Of a stretch of 64,000 nucleotides of DNA, positions 36,683 to 50,200 are shown in pieces. Under the pieces are notes generated by a model that was not told the origin of the DNA, searched no databases, and worked only from the letters and a program-made list of their open reading frames with translations. Source of the stretch: Saururus chinensis (lineage: Eukaryota; Streptophyta; Magnoliopsida; Piperales; Saururaceae); the NCBI GenBank assembly GCA_035235625.1, contig CP141143.1, positions 31,258,592 through 31,322,591 of the forward strand. Reading direction: 5' to 3'. Positions within the stretch are counted from its first letter, which is position 1. Every line of letters starts with the position of its first letter. The position numbers and the translations under genes were made by a program.

Positions 36683-38137
36683 GTATTACCTCCATGTTAT
36701 ATACACATTCATAATTGTGTTACATAGGACTCCACAATTCCCTATGAACCTATTAAAAATTGGAGCACAATATGCATCAATTCACTTGGAAATATTGATT
36801 TTAGCGTAAAAAATGTATTGTACAGTTGTATTTGTGTTGTGTAGGAATTCAAAATTCCCTCTCATCCTATTAACAGTTTGAGAGCAAGAAGTCTCAATTC
36901 ACTCAGAAAGTTTGGTTTTTGAGTTGGAAGTATTGTTATAAGGCTTTAGGAACTTAAATTCGGGATTGCTACTACATGCTTCCAGCAAAATTAGGAGACC
37001 TAATTGAAATTGTCTTCATTTATATGTTTCCCCTTAATCACCTTCGCCTTCTCATTAGCTTTCCTACTTGTTTTCCATGCAATTAAAGGTGTTTCTGTAT
37101 GTTTTGGCTTCTAAAACTGGCGACAACATAGACAAGAGACACAACTTTCATCAAGTCTTAGGACTAGGAATGTCATACCGAGTCTTAAGGTGTCTTCTTT
37201 CTCATCTTCTTTGTAGTCTTGCCTACAAATAACAAAAACACTAGAAATGGGGAGTTCTTTTCAAATTTTGCAAAGCTGGACAACATGAAAAAAGCTTGTC
37301 AGAGTGCTGCAGCTCTGGTAACTGACCATAATCTGACGGCCGAGTTGTCATAGTTGCAGACTTGTAGTGAGTTGCAGCTTTGGCTAAGACATTCTCAAAC
37401 AACATTGTGTTGCCATTTAGAGTCAACTTATTCTCGCAATATAGGAAAATATCAAGCAAATAGTGGGTAATATAGGGAAAAAATTTAAAAAATATATCAT
37501 ACACTTCGGCTTTTTATATAGCAGTATATTTGAATGTTGAAATTTTACGTTTGTGAACGTGTTATACTTCCTGTATGAAAATCGAAAGCATATTGAATGC
37601 CTTATAAATTTTATGATGCGTGTGTGGTACTAGCCACTATCTACTGGTCAAACAATTGGCTGGTTGCAAATAAGACCATATTGATGGATGCATGTCTCTA
37701 GCTATCTCATGTGATCGTCGGAAGATGGAAGGTCCATTCAACAGTTGAACTAAAGGGCTATAGTCGCTTCACCTTGTGATCAAATCTAGGGGTGCCTGTG
37801 ATTACTAGCAAATTTGTTGTCTCAATGTTCTGCTTTATTCGTTACGTATCGATTATGATGTCACAGAAGTTTCCCACAGTGAAATTTAAATGTTTGTCCG
37901 ATGGCCACTTCAAATAAAAGAAGCTCGTACATGAATTGGTTTCATCGCAAGTTTGCTTTTAATTTATAGGAACATCTCTGCCAACCACAAATAGTTATAA
38001 TTGAAATTGGGATCGTGAAATGTGTTTCCACTCCTTAAACTTCATATGAGTCTCACGTTCGCAAAAATGAAATTCAAAGGACTTGATAGAACCCTTTTGC
38101 CCCATGTTAATTGTCCAAATTTGAAAAAATATGTTGT
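36683..38137. other. Intergenic sequence with one imperfect local duplication
   Basis: At 36717-36806 and 36837-36925 two diverged copies of a unit of about 85 bp occur (GTGTTACATAGGA / GTGTTGTGTAGGA, then CAATTCCCT/AAATTCCCT and CAATTCACT boxes). The remainder, 36960-38137, shows no supported gene. A minus-strand open stretch near 37241-37504 has no recognisable domain. Confidence 0.35.
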
Positions 38138-38337
38138 CTCCGTTCCACATTAATGGTTATATTTGGAACAAAAAAATATCCCCTATTAATATCTCTATTT
38201 GACTCAATTTTAAGTGATTAAGTACTTAAAAAAATATCTAAAAATTTATTTTCCACTCTTTTAGCTTATGGGTCTTACCATTCAATAAAAAATATTATTT
38301 ATAAAATAGAACTATTAATGTAAGATAGAGGGAGTAA
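38138..38337. mobile_element. Stowaway/mariner-like MITE, decayed
   Basis: The left end reads TCTCCGTTCCACATTAATGG, the right end ATTAATGTAAGATAGAGGGAGTA. These are mirror versions of the plant CTCCCTCCGTCCCA terminal repeat with a TA on the right. The length of about 200 bp is usual for the family. Confidence 0.6.
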
Positions 38338-38385
38338 GATTTAAGAAAGTCAATATAGTAATCTTTTAACTCTATTTACTTATTT

Positions 38386-38480
38386 TTACTCCATCCACTA
38401 ATTACTATGAGAAGGATAATGTAAAATAGGACAACTAATATATGATAGATTTTTTTCAAATATAGAGAATTAATGTAGGA
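38386..38480. mobile_element. Second short Stowaway-like MITE
   Basis: TACTCCATCCACTAATTA on the left and TTAATGTAGGATAGAAGGAG-TA on the right are again the CTCC...GGAG inverted ends flanked by TA. It is shorter and more decayed than the preceding copy. Confidence 0.45.
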
Positions 38481-39025
38481 TAGAAGGAGTAGATAATTAA
38501 GGAAAAATAGACCATTCTTTAGGAAGAGATAATGAGGCTATTATCCATGAAAAGTGGGTCCATGATGTTAGATGGAGTGGCATCAAGGTACAAGTGACAA
38601 AATAAAGGGGTTAATGATGTGTAAAAATTGAGTCCCATCTGTTTTTTTTTTCTTCTCTTTAAAGCCTATTTGAACAGCTGCAATACCAGAGAGCCAAATT
38701 GGCTAAATCTGGGTTGCCTGATGTCGAACACAATGTTGCAAGACAAAAGGGGTCGAATGGGGGAGTCCATGAGATGAAGGGTAGAGAGAAGCCAACTCAA
38801 ATTAGGGAATGAAATGTTAATCCTTAATCTCCTTTCTCCTCTGGCATCTACTTTCACCCACTTCTTCCCCGCTTTTATGTCATGTATTTGCCGAAAGGCT
38901 CCATCACCCCTTCATCTAACCTTCTCAACAAATTACCCCTTTTGTGTACCCAGTCATCAATTATCCTACGTAGTTTCTTTTCTTTTAGTGTAGAGAGAGA
39001 ATTTGTCTTAAATGTATTTACAAAA
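38481..39025 (-). other. 3' flank of the TAB2-like gene
   Basis: Transcribed from the right, the sequence immediately below 39026 should be the TAB2 3' untranslated region. The poly-A site was not identified. No other gene is seen. Confidence 0.4.
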
Positions 39026-42000
39026 TTATACAGGTGGTGGAGGTAGGTCTAATAAAAGCCAAAACCCTGTACAATCGTCAGAGTCTAAACTCTCCTGAAT
39101 GGCAATAAAATGTAAACCACCACAGGCTTTCTTTGCTGCTTCCCAAGCTTCAGCCTCCTGTGTGGTCGCAGCATTTTTTGCATAAGTGGCATAAATATAC
39201 CTGGTGGAGATTCCAACCGACAGAATCAAACAAGCTCTTGACATATCTACTTCAACTGAACAGACTTCTAAACCATTCATCCAAGCTGTTCACTCAGAAA
39301 GGCAGATTTAATTATTATCATCCAAGTGTTGTTTATTATGCCAAAAACTAAACATTTTTCAAAATTTAATACTTTACATTTCTTTTTCTTTTCTAGCCAT
39401 TCTTTGTGTTTGTTATTCCAAATACTAAAATCTGTGGTTAAAATAAAACTGTAACAGAACACTACAGATGTACCTGCAAGAGCTTTTGCCCTCGAGGAGG
39501 CAACAGCAAGCCCTGGAACCAATGTCTTATCATTAATATCGAGGCCCAGTAAGTCTATGTCAAGACTTGCACCAAAAGCAAATCGTGTCTCTAGTGATGA
39601 TACTTCCTCTTGCACAGCTACATACATGGTAATTAAGACTCAGAGAATTCTTTCAAGAGGGAAAAAACACATTCTAAAGCAGACAATTGAAAAGGAACAG
39701 GTTCCATGCGAAAGTGCAAGATTTATCAATATAAGTTAATCAAGTAGGCTGATCATAGTATCTACCTGAGAAAGGTAACTGGACAAAAGCCCACTTTTCC
39801 CCAAAGAGATTCTCAGGAAGTTCCATGGGAAATGGTTTATCCAATGCGAGCAGTGGTTTAGATCCTTTTTGAAAACCTGGATGGAGTGTGTAGACAGTCT
39901 CATATCGTTCTTCAAGCCAAAGCAATAGTGAAACACACTGTGAATAAACAGAAGAATGATGTAGAGGAAGATTGCAGGTAGTAAAAACTTGACAATCTTG
40001 TGAGTATTTGCAAGAAAAAACAAAAATATACCCATTTGTATGTTTTATTAGCATCATTTGATGACCCACTAAATTTTCCATTATATATGCATGTGCGGGC
40101 TAAGCACCCTGCACACATCAGACAGGAGTCACATGATCAAGATTGAGCGGCTCCTGCAAGACAGGAGATGGGTATTTAAAAAATCTCACCCATCCCCCTT
40201 TTTTATGGCCATCGAATCATCCAACTGCCATGCCTGCATGTGTCCAGTGTGCAGGAAGCAGGGTAACTTTAGTCATGTACATACACATAAATATGTATAT
40301 GTTTTGTATACATATGTGTGTGTGCAGATATATTTATGTGTATATGTTGTGTCCCAACGAAGGACACACAGGTATCTCTGCCAGAGGGAATGAAGGAGAG
40401 GAGATTAGCGAAGGAGACAGTAATCAAGGCAAATGATTATCACTAACTGAGATAGATGGTCGCCGGCCTTTTCATAATCTACAATCCCATATGGGCCCAC
40501 ATCCAATTAAGCAATCTAAGCCATTTACTCATCCAATGGTTACAAATAAAGCATGAGGTAATTAACTAATAATGAAGAAATAAACTAATGCAAATATAAC
40601 TACTCCAAAACCGGTGAAAAGGAAATGAAAACTGCTGTTGAAGCATCACTAGCTGCATCGCTGGTGAAGTTTCACCAGCCGTTGATGATCCCAAAATCCA
40701 AATCAATGGTGTACATGGAATAGTCCACATGTGCAGACTGCGTTTTTGCATATAATTAGTGTGCTTCTGTGTGAATGTAAACGCATGGTGAAACTTCAAC
40801 AGCGAAGCTTCACCAGTATATTTGGGTTCTCTGAAAAGGGGCATAACATGGGGAAGGTGTGTGAACACAAAGTACATGTATAATATAACAAATTCCTTGT
40901 GTTAGAACCTTCTAGTTAGCTTACAGGAATTCTCAATCTTGTCGGTCAGATTTTATCAGTTGAAGGATATGTGTACTTGCAGTGTTGCAAAATTCACTTA
41001 GCTTTAGTGAAAACAAAGACAAGTACTACCATGCAATCACAATATAATGAAGATTATATTGTTGCCTTGCTCACTTAAATTTTTGCAGACTTGAGTCCTT
41101 CTAAAATTCATCTATGTTGGTCGGTGTTTTTGAATTAAAAGACAATTCAGAACAAATAGCCAATTTGATGAAGACAAGATGTAATTTTATTCAATAATAA
41201 TGCCCTGTTGGTCAGTACATGTCCTACAAAATCCAATAACCTTGGAATTGCTCTTTTAAACTGCTGTCAGAGTGGAAAGATAGCCTGATCATGTTGAAGG
41301 TCTACTTTTCTTGCAAAATTTTTCCCCAAGAAATCAAGCATCCAAAAGACACATTTCTGATTTTCTCAAAATCCAGCAGAAAGAACTGTTTCTCCATGTG
41401 ATTCTTACTCTATGCTGTAAGCATACAAGGTAATGATTAAATCTGCTATAATCATCTTACGACACAAAAAATCAATTATGTCAAACTCTGATATTTCTGA
41501 GCCAAAACTCAGGTGGCCAGGTTGTGTGACCTTCACATGGGTAAATCTAGGACTACCAAGGATGTTTACTGTACTGCGGTAGCTACTACTGGCCATCATT
41601 CAAACTTAATCAGCAAGCAACAGCAGAAGCTATGTTAGAACTAAAGCTAATGCAAATTTCGATCGTTTAAAAAAAACTCACAAACAAAAATATGTATGCA
41701 TAAGTTAATAGCTCCGTACCCGTTTACTAGGAACAGGCTTTATACCAAGCTCGTTGCAGGCTTTTGTGATAATAGTCTGCATTTGTGATCTATAGAACAG
41801 TTCACTATTCAGTCCCTTCATTCTCAGAATGAATAGCTAAACGACATATATAAAAAAGAAAATCATAGATCAGGTAAAGAAAAACAAGTCCAATAATCAC
41901 CTAAAGAAGCGAATTTTCTCCGGAAAGGGGATATCCAATTCATCACAGATGGACTCAATGGCAGTCTTCAATGTAACACTGTTAATCACATTATTGGGGA

Positions 42001-42412
42001 AGTACTTCGTGTACTGAAGAGAAAGGCTGGAATCGCAAACGACAAGCTCCCATATCTTCTTCCCTCTGATATCCAACATGGGTCTAGAGCAGAAATCCAA
42101 TTCCCAGTCTCCAATACTCTCCGGATCGATCTCCGGATCCAGATAGCTCAATTCAGCGAATGGGTCACCCAGCTCATCATCATTTTCTTGAACAGGAGAT
42201 ATTTCAGTAGTTGGGAACGCCGAGCTTTCGGACACTGAAGTGGAGAAAGTTTGGGATGGTCTGGCAGGAAAGATGGGACTTTTGGGATGATACTGGGAAC
42301 TGTAGAAGGAGATTTTCAAGGGTTTTGTTGGGGAGAGGGAGCTGCAAATGGGTTTTGGAGACTGAGGTCTAAGAGCTCGGATTTTGGAAGGATTGAAGGT
42401 GAGAGTGGCCAT
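39026..42412 (-). CDS. TAB2: TAB2/ATAB2-like chloroplast RNA-binding translation factor, 5 coding exons
   Basis: Coding exons, in reading order on the minus strand: 42412-41901, 41789-41720, 39937-39766, 39617-39474, 39285-39026. They total 1158 nt, 385 residues plus TAA, all GT-AG and in frame. An in-frame ATG 45 nt upstream (42457) is an alternative start. The first ~60 residues are Ser/Thr/Pro-rich and lack early acidic residues, as in a chloroplast transit peptide. The mature part has the family's marks: [71 protein letters not shown], and the terminal [13 protein letters not shown]. Chlamydomonas Tab2 binds the psaB leader, and Arabidopsis ATAB2 is needed for translation of photosystem I and II mRNAs. 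Intron 2 is 1.78 kb and holds a MITE-like repeat. The gene is convergent with the PHD gene. Confidence 0.93.
40625..40822. repeat. MITE-like inverted repeats in TAB2 intron 2
   Basis: GCTGTTGAAG near 40633 recurs inverted as CTTCAACAGC near 40795. CTGGTGAAGTTTCACCAG near 40660 is itself a palindrome, and its half recurs as CTTCACCAG near 40810. The arrangement resembles a small hAT-type MITE, but the ends are not certain. Confidence 0.4.
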
Positions 42413-43230
42413 GGCTGCCGATGGGACGAACTGAGCAGGAGAAGAGAAGAGGTTCATTCACATGTATTATCCGTTGGTGGCACTTTGGAAATTGGAATTT
42501 GGCAGTGCGTACTACTGCCCTTCAGATTTATTGTGCGCCTTATAGCAGACAGAATGACAGATTCACTATCGTGCGCAGGCATCGCTTCGTGGACACTGGC
42601 GGAGGGCAACGAGTGCATGTTAGAATCGGCACCTTGTTACTAACATACAGAAGATTTCAAATATTAACAGTTCTATTTCTTAGGTTAGGCTGGGCGCTTA
42701 TAGAAAATGCTTCCTTTTAAAAAGATACTTACGTTGAATGCCTTACATCAGCTAGTTTCAGACTTTATACTCACCAGACACTAGCCTGTGTTAAATAGAA
42801 TTGTGACAAGGAACAATGGCTGCATGTGTGGCAGTCTGACGTGATGCATGGCCTCTTGTGTAGGTTCAAGCCCACAAGTGGAGATTATTACAAACTTTGG
42901 TTTTGACTAACGATTATTCAGAGTATGGGTGAACACTTTTTCTATTACAAGCTCCGTTAATACATGTGAAGACGAAACACAACAAGTCTCAAAGTAATAA
43001 GAAAACAGAATGTAACAAGATTTATTCTATGGTTTGGCAATGTCTACCACTACAAACAATAATAGTAAATCCACTAAATAAGCGTTTGACAATTGATGCA
43101 TTGTCAAATTTAATAAAAAAAAATCTAAATCATGTTTGTGATATATAGCATATGTAACTCCTAATAAAGTCAGCGCAAAAAAGCTGGACTCCAAATAGTA
43201 TGAGTTTAATATTCGTCAATTGACCTAGCA
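42413..43230 (-). promoter_or_regulatory. Upstream region of the TAB2-like gene
   Basis: This covers the promoter and 5' leader of TAB2. The 150 bp before the start codon on the minus strand are CT-rich (CTCTTCTCTTCTCC). No convincing TATA box is seen. Open frames on the + strand at 42251-42720 are reverse shadows of exon 1 and its leader. 42720-43230 is unremarkable. Confidence 0.4.
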
Positions 43231-44562
43231 GGTCATGACCTGGATTTTTAAAACCATTTAAGTGTGAAGAATTTTTTTATTTTTTATGCAAAACAAACCA
43301 TGTGATTAAATATTCAGGTCATAGTAACTGGGGTTCACAAATATAAATACTAAATTATATGATATTATTATGTCTCAAATTTCATAAAGAACAGTCTATC
43401 TGTCTAAGTACTTGTTTGTTTTCAGTCTAAAGATAAATAGCTAAGTTGACTCTTACGCTAAAAATACAATTACTTATCAAAATTGCAATAACAAGGAACT
43501 ACTTTCGATGCTTGACAGTCCTTGTCTCACTAGTTTTTGCTTGAAGAATATGCAACTAACCAAACCAAACAACAATGGAACCTCTTCGCCCTTTGGAGAA
43601 AAGTTTTCAAAAGAATAAAATAATTTATTAATATTTTTTAAATCGGGCCAACATCACCCAATATTAGTTGCTTACATACTCAGCAAACAGCATCTCCAAT
43701 GTTAGTTCTAACAAGATTGGATCCAGACATTGTTCTGCCTAAAAACTACAGTATCTTAAGAAGCATAACATCGAACATGTAGTGCTTAAGTATTTTCAAA
43801 CAACTTACATTTTATGTAAGTCTTTTAATTATTTCACTTGTACTAATTAACAATCAATAGCAAGTAATATCATTAATTATCTCAAAACCATTGCTTAATA
43901 ATTAATAACCTCATTTAATCCCTTAGATAAACAAACACATCATATGTTAACTAAAATGACACATGATACTAACCATCCTTTATTCTTCTGACCCAACACT
44001 AGGTTTAACAAAATATAACTTTCGATGAAGGTTAATACACTATATTTGCAGTATAAAGAAATAGGAACATAATACAAATGTGTTCACTCAGAGATAACTC
44101 GACTTTTCAAGAAATCTCAAAATACCCATCTCTAACATTGGAATAGACTGCTTAAACAGCAGTTTGATCCAAATCCCCTAAGCTCTCAATGGCCTATCAC
44201 GAATCTAGAGAAGTAGATCTCAACTGTGCACATGGACACATATTGGCAAGAAACACAAGCCTTTTATGGTGCTCATGAGACTCTGCTTTTCATATGCACT
44301 ATATGGTCCTATGAAGACCTACAAGAAATCCACATTAAGGACCTTGCTGACCAACACCCAAACCATCGTGGCAGTGAAGAAAGTATACAAGTAACACAAT
44401 CTCCACTCTCTCAACCCTAGGAGAAATGTCTTAAATGACATAAATAATCTAACCCATAAAAGCCTAAGGTCTTTATGACCACTAACTCCCCAAAACATTT
44501 GAAACTTAGACTCAATTATTTTTATTCAGTCAAGTATGCATCCAACCAATTGAGTCATCTTC
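43231..44562 (-). mobile_element. Partial copy B of the giant LTR family
   Basis: It starts GGTCATGACCTGG and follows copy A (265 onward) and copy C (58560 onward) box by box: ATTCATAAAGAACA, TAATATTTTTTA, the ACATCACC..ATATTAGTTGC text, CACATGGACACA, and GGTCTTTATGACCA. It stops at CTTCACAT (44562), where copy A continues to AGTTAATCGG. The right part is replaced by Ty3-gypsy sequence, so only about the first third of the LTR is left. Confidence 0.65.
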
Positions 44563-45957
44563 ACATTGAAGAGGAATTGCTTGTGCTATCGCCGGTTGAG
44601 ACAAGTGCGAAACCAGCAGTCGCCGCCGCTGCCCATTCAAACGCCAACGAGTGGGCACCTCTGCTTTCCGCCCTGGTCGCCATCCAAACCCAAGCAGCAA
44701 AAACTCAGCGGGCATTTCTCCAGGAGCTCTGGATGGACTGACATTCGTCAGACCGGCAGCAATCCACGTTAGAGTAAATTCGGAGGGACCAAGCAGCCTA
44801 TTTGGCCACCTTCACATCCAGTCCGACCCCAACACCCCCACTGGTCGTTCCATCTCCTCCCACCTACTGTCCACATGGCAAGGGCATACTTTAGCAACCA
44901 TTTCCTATGGCCACTCACTCCGGCCTAGGCCGTGGGGTACCCTCAACCATGCCTACCTCTTCCACCAGTGACGAGCGCGCCCCTCCACCACCGACGGCAA
45001 GACCAAGCCGCATACCTTCCGTCGCAGCAGTCAGTCAAGACCAGCCGCCCGCCCCTTTATGGCAAGACAACGATATTTATAGTGACGAAGCATGGGATGA
45101 GGGATTGTACAAACCGACTCCTAACGCGAGCACTATTTGCCTAAATTTTCCTGAGTATTCAAGGGAGGACAACCCCACTGAGTGGGTCCCACGAGTGGAG
45201 CAATTTTTCACATATCAGGGGACACGCCCCAAACAATGAGTTCTCTTGGCTTCCTTCCACCTGAAAGGGGATGCACTGGTATGGTTGCAACAACTCGAAC
45301 AACAGGAGGGGATAATCACTTGGGAATATTTGGTGGCTAAATTATGCGCTTGCTTTGGCCCAAATGAGTATGAGTCTGCATAGCCTCTGCCAAACTTCTT
45401 CCATCCGAACATATCAGACTGATTTTGCACAACTAGCCACTCGGGTGGAATGGACTCCTTCCGCCCTTCTTTCTAAGTTTATTAGTGGACTGCGGAAAGA
45501 TATCCAGGCTGAAGTGCGTCAGTTTGAACCAGCTAACCTCCGCCTAGCCCGCATTCAGGAGGAGCAACTCCAGCGCTTACGGAGGGGCAATCGCTCCTTG
45601 CCAGGAACACAACCTACGCCGGTGTGCCCTAACCCAAGTTCTGGCACCGTCCGACGCCTTACCCCTGTACAGATGGAGGATCGCCGCTCTTGTGGCCTCT
45701 GTTTTAACTGTGATGAAAAGTTTGTTCCAGGTCACAAGTGCAAGCGTCCATGCTCGGTTTTGATAATGGAAGAGGGACTCAACACAGGTGATTGTTCAGT
45801 GCCTAATGAGCCAGAGAGTGTTCCGGAGATCTCTATGCATGCATTCAATGGATCGTATGAACCTCACACCTTTCGAGTGGCTGGATCTATCAAACAGCAA
45901 GCAGTCTCCATTCTTATTGACAGCAGCAACACGCATAATTTATATGTACTTAGGTGA
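44563..45957 (+). mobile_element. Ty3-gypsy fossil fragment: gag and start of protease
   Basis: The + strand encodes a gag core (FPEYSREDNPTEWV, then VEQFFTYQ, then FHLKGDALVWLQQL) and a capsid C-terminal part (FISGLRKDIQAEV). A CCHC zinc knuckle (CFNCDEKFVPGHKC, about 45700-45745) and the first residues of the aspartic protease region (ILIDS) follow. Reverse transcriptase, RNase H, integrase and both LTRs are missing. The fragment is broken. Its gag differs from that of the fossil at 55879. Confidence 0.75.
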
Positions 45958-47216
45958 ATCCATTCTAATCTTTCCATAATTCAATTCTCATTTGACCAAT
46001 TTATCCTTCTGCTAAACCCTTTTTCTTCATTATGGGTCCATTCTAAACCCATTTGAGCCCATTCAAAAAGCAATCCTAGTTAAATTGAGGGTTTTCTACA
46101 TAGTTGGAACATCTATTTTCTAATTTGAATACTCTAGAGAGGGTAAAAGCCATAGGGAGAGAGGAAACTCTTGAGGAAAGTCCCAAAGAGAGGGGAAACT
46201 CTTGGGTAAAGTACTTAGGAGAGGGGAAGCTCCATTTGTCACTTCCAAAACCACAAGCAGGATGACGCACCATCCAACCTCATGGGTGAGTAAATGTCAG
46301 AGAGTGAAAATAGTCCATGGTAGAGCAGAAAGCTCATTTTCCACTTCCAAGACTTGAAGAGGAACAAAACTAGAGAAATGTTGCCCAACCTCTTGAAGGA
46401 GTATGAGGCAAAGAGCGATACTTGAGGAGGTTCTGGATGACTATTGACACATGTCGATAGGAGTTGGAGTTGAGGCAAAGGGGTCGACATGAGCCGATGG
46501 AGCATCCATATGAGGGAAACATGTTGTGATCGATGTCGACAACTAGTTGGGGGCCAAGCCAATAGGATTTGGAAGGAGTGAAGGATATGGACCTCAAGGT
46601 AAGGGCTTTTATCTTTTCATAAGGCATTAATGCATCATAGGTAATATTTTGAAATTAAGCTATTTGACTTTATTATGATAAGTGCATGGGTTAGTATGCA
46701 TGTTTTATGATTGCATCATATGTTTATTTTGTCTTCTAAAGTAAGTTATGAAATATGCATTGTAATATATATGATACATAGAAAATCTAGTTTCACCACC
46801 ACTTTTGATAATAAACAAATAAGGTATGTATAATGTTTTATTACCAAATAGATAATTTTTAAAATACTTTCAAAAATACATACAAGTATGTTGGTCAAGT
46901 TACTGTGATGTGTTGAAGAAAGGGCAACTATTTCGTTGGAACAAGCAACCAACCCTCTCTTAAAAGTCATTGCTAGTTAACATACCCATGTCTTGTAGAG
47001 GCAAGGCTAGGGTTTTGAAAAATCAAACATTGGGATGGGAAATTTTGAAAAGAAATTACCGTTTTTGAATAAGGGAACTCAAGATTGTTTTTTGTTACAA
47101 AACATTGACTTAGTAGATGTACCAATAGATCTCCATGATTTGAAAGTCAATGGTTATGATTCATGGTACGCATAATAGCCCACAATTAGGCGGTAGCACC
47201 TAATGAAGGGCGGTAG
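45958..47216 (+). mobile_element. LTR remnant related to the 24.7-kb and 52.4-kb families
   Basis: CCATTCAAAAAGCAATCC..AGTTAAATTGA at about 46050-46090 parallels the 53080-53110 text in the LTR at 52449. The following GAGAGGGGAAACTC/GAGGGGAAGC boxes parallel the R/U5 regions at 25240-25800 and 53160-53340. The 5' LTR end is missing. 46600-47216 is AT-rich and unassigned. Confidence 0.4.
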
Positions 47217-50200
47217 TGTCACGCCCCGACATCCACCAACCCCAAGCCAAGCCCGGTCCAAGGGGAGGACAGCGCGTGGCATGATGAAGTAGCGTTCGAT
47301 GCTGAAGACTTAACCCCTAGATCGGGTAATTTATAACAGAGTAACACACATTAAGCTTTGTACAAGAGAGAATGAGAAAATAAAGGACCACAAATTAAGT
47401 ATTAGTCCACGCAAAACCCATGCATTTCCAACATAGCCTTCTCATGGCTTAAGTAATAGAGTCAAATCCTACATAGGCTAACAAAAGTCTAGGCGAATCT
47501 CGACAAGTAGAGTATGAAGCATAATCAAATAAACATAAGTCTCAACATAAAAAGCTATGTAAACAATCATAGAGCACAAGATCTCTAAATGTCCCCACCT
47601 AAGCAAGACCATCCCCACATGCTCCTTATAGAGTCCATCCTGACCACCTGCATGGCACGTCATGCAGCCCCAAAACAAAAACACGAAAAAGAAGGGTGAG
47701 CAACAAGCTCAACAAGGGTTTTTAAATGACAGAAAGTAGATCCAAAAGCTATCACAGGTAAATCACATAATGTTCATCGCATCATCAACCATCATACTCA
47801 TTCATCATGGGATATTCTATGCAACCTATGCATTCGTACCATGATTCACCATCCATAAGCATCTATTCATGATAACATTCTCATATCACCTACATACCAT
47901 ACTATATGGCATAACATAAGATCACATCATTCAAGTCACCTACATATCATGATATCACCCATCACATCACATCACATCACATCCTGCATGAGTGACTTTC
48001 CAACATAAACATATCATACATATCGATTCTCAATAAAAAATATTCATCCTGCATGAAAATTGTCTCAGACACACTATCCTGCATATCATATAAATTTAGT
48101 CACAACCACATGTATCACATAAGCTCAATTATCCTTACACAACCTGTGTAACTGGGCATAATAATCCGTACACATGAAACCATCAGTGATGAATGTCTCA
48201 TAAGTGAGAAAAATAATCATTTCGCCCGCTAAGGACACAGTCCAATTTCCACAAGGAAACCTAGGGCGTTGGGGAGTTACCCCTCTACTTGCTAAGGATA
48301 ATCCAAAAAGGAAAGTCCAATTTCCACAATGGAAACCTAGAGCAGTTTGCTTGCTAAGGATAGATTTGGCTAGGAACGTCTGATCTCCTCAACGAAAACC
48401 TAGAGTAGTGTGCTCGCTAAGGACAATCTCTTGTGAGGGAGAGTCAAATTTACACAACAGAAACCTAAAACACATGGTAGCCGATGCATGCGGAAGTACC
48501 ATACTGGATTCTTAGGGTCCAGATAACTCAACAAATAAGCTCAACCACAATTGACTCATCTCAACCCAAGGAGGTACCATGTTCCCAATGGAACTAAAAA
48601 CGAAATCATGTTATTTCAGACTCAAACCAATTTCGATAAGCCTTCGATCGATTAATCCAACAACTAATGTCATCACATCTCATCCAATCGATCAAACACG
48701 GCTAATCACGATTAATCTTATTTATAAATCATTTTTGTGATACATACAACATGGTACATACGTGAGCAACACTACATGAGTCCTAATACAAGGGATATGC
48801 TCAAGTCAGTCCATAATTGCATCATTCCTAGTCAATTTGTGTCAACTAATCACCACAAATACCTTCATGAGTGTGTATATAATAGTAGTATTCAAGTCTA
48901 AGCAAAGACATGTGCAACTTGAATAACCATCATCCATACTATACACATGCATTCATGATTTTTATCATAGTTCCTCCTTACTGAAATCATGAACAAAATA
49001 TGGTGAAAACCTTGAAATACAAGTCCAAGCCAATTATAATGTCATTCTAGACTTAGGCAAGAATAATCATCACTATACTTAAGCTAGACATGCAAACATG
49101 GTTCCCCAATCATTAGCACATGTTCAAGCATACATGCCCATCCTCATAATTAAACTTGTAGGAATCATAAATAAAACTTGGAGAATCATCAAACATAAAT
49201 TTAGGATAAGGAGAATATCATACTAAAACCCAACAAATATATAACCTAATTCATGCTTGAACTACATCATAGCTTTAAAAATAGTATTCATGCCCTCACA
49301 GTAGAATTTCTAAGTAAAAATAACTTATCATAATCATAATAAATGAGATTTATTAAAGAGAAATAAGAAATGGACAAAGTACTCAAAAAAGAAAAATATG
49401 TCATTAGGCCATTCGATCAGCCAAATGGTCATTAGATCGGCTAGACAGCGGTTAAAATGCTAGTCTGTTCGAATGCCCTTCATAGTAAAAAATTGATTCG
49501 TATTCAACCTTGCGAACCCCAAATTGAAAATACACAAAATCAGCAAGAAAACCCTAATATTACTTTCAAACTTCATAATAATAAAATACAAGCTTAAGGC
49601 ATGATAGACCTGGTCATTTCCAAGCTAAATCAAAAGATAATCACCAAAAAGAGCATGCTTTATTTAACCCACCATTAAAGCACAAACACAAGCAAAACTC
49701 ATTTAAACCATTCCAAACCTTAAAATCGAAACATAAATCTATTTAGGAAGAAAACCTCTTACCTTCAGCAAGCTTTTGAGTCCAAATCGAAGCTCTAATT
49801 GTCAAAAATCCTACCCAAAGTTAGGGTTTAGTTAATACTTAATTAAATTAGAATATTAAGCTGAAATCACTTTGAAAACAAGTAGATCTAGGGTTTTCTT
49901 TGTTTAAAAACAAAAATCCCTAAATTAGGGTTTGAAATAGAGATTAAAGAGATCATTTTTAGTAGGGTAAATCAAGAATCAACTTTGGGTGAAGATGAGA
50001 TTAAGGGAAATCCAAAACATTAGTGGAAATCAAGACTTAAACATACCTAAATCGGTTTCCTCCTTTGGTAATGGGGATTAGGGCACTTCTCAGCCTCCAA
50101 TTTAAGACCTTTCCCAATTTGGAATGGGGTTGAGACTTTCCTTTTATAGTAAGTCATTGGGGTGTAAATACTAAAAGTTGGGGTATAAATAAAATTTAAT

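Noticed and set aside
42251-42720. + strand open frames near the TAB2 start
   Set aside because: They are the reverse strand of TAB2 exon 1 and its leader; the minus-strand model has clear family motifs.
47920-48000. CATCACATCACATCACATC run as a CRISPR-like or satellite array
   Set aside because: It is a short simple repeat of a few units without spacers.
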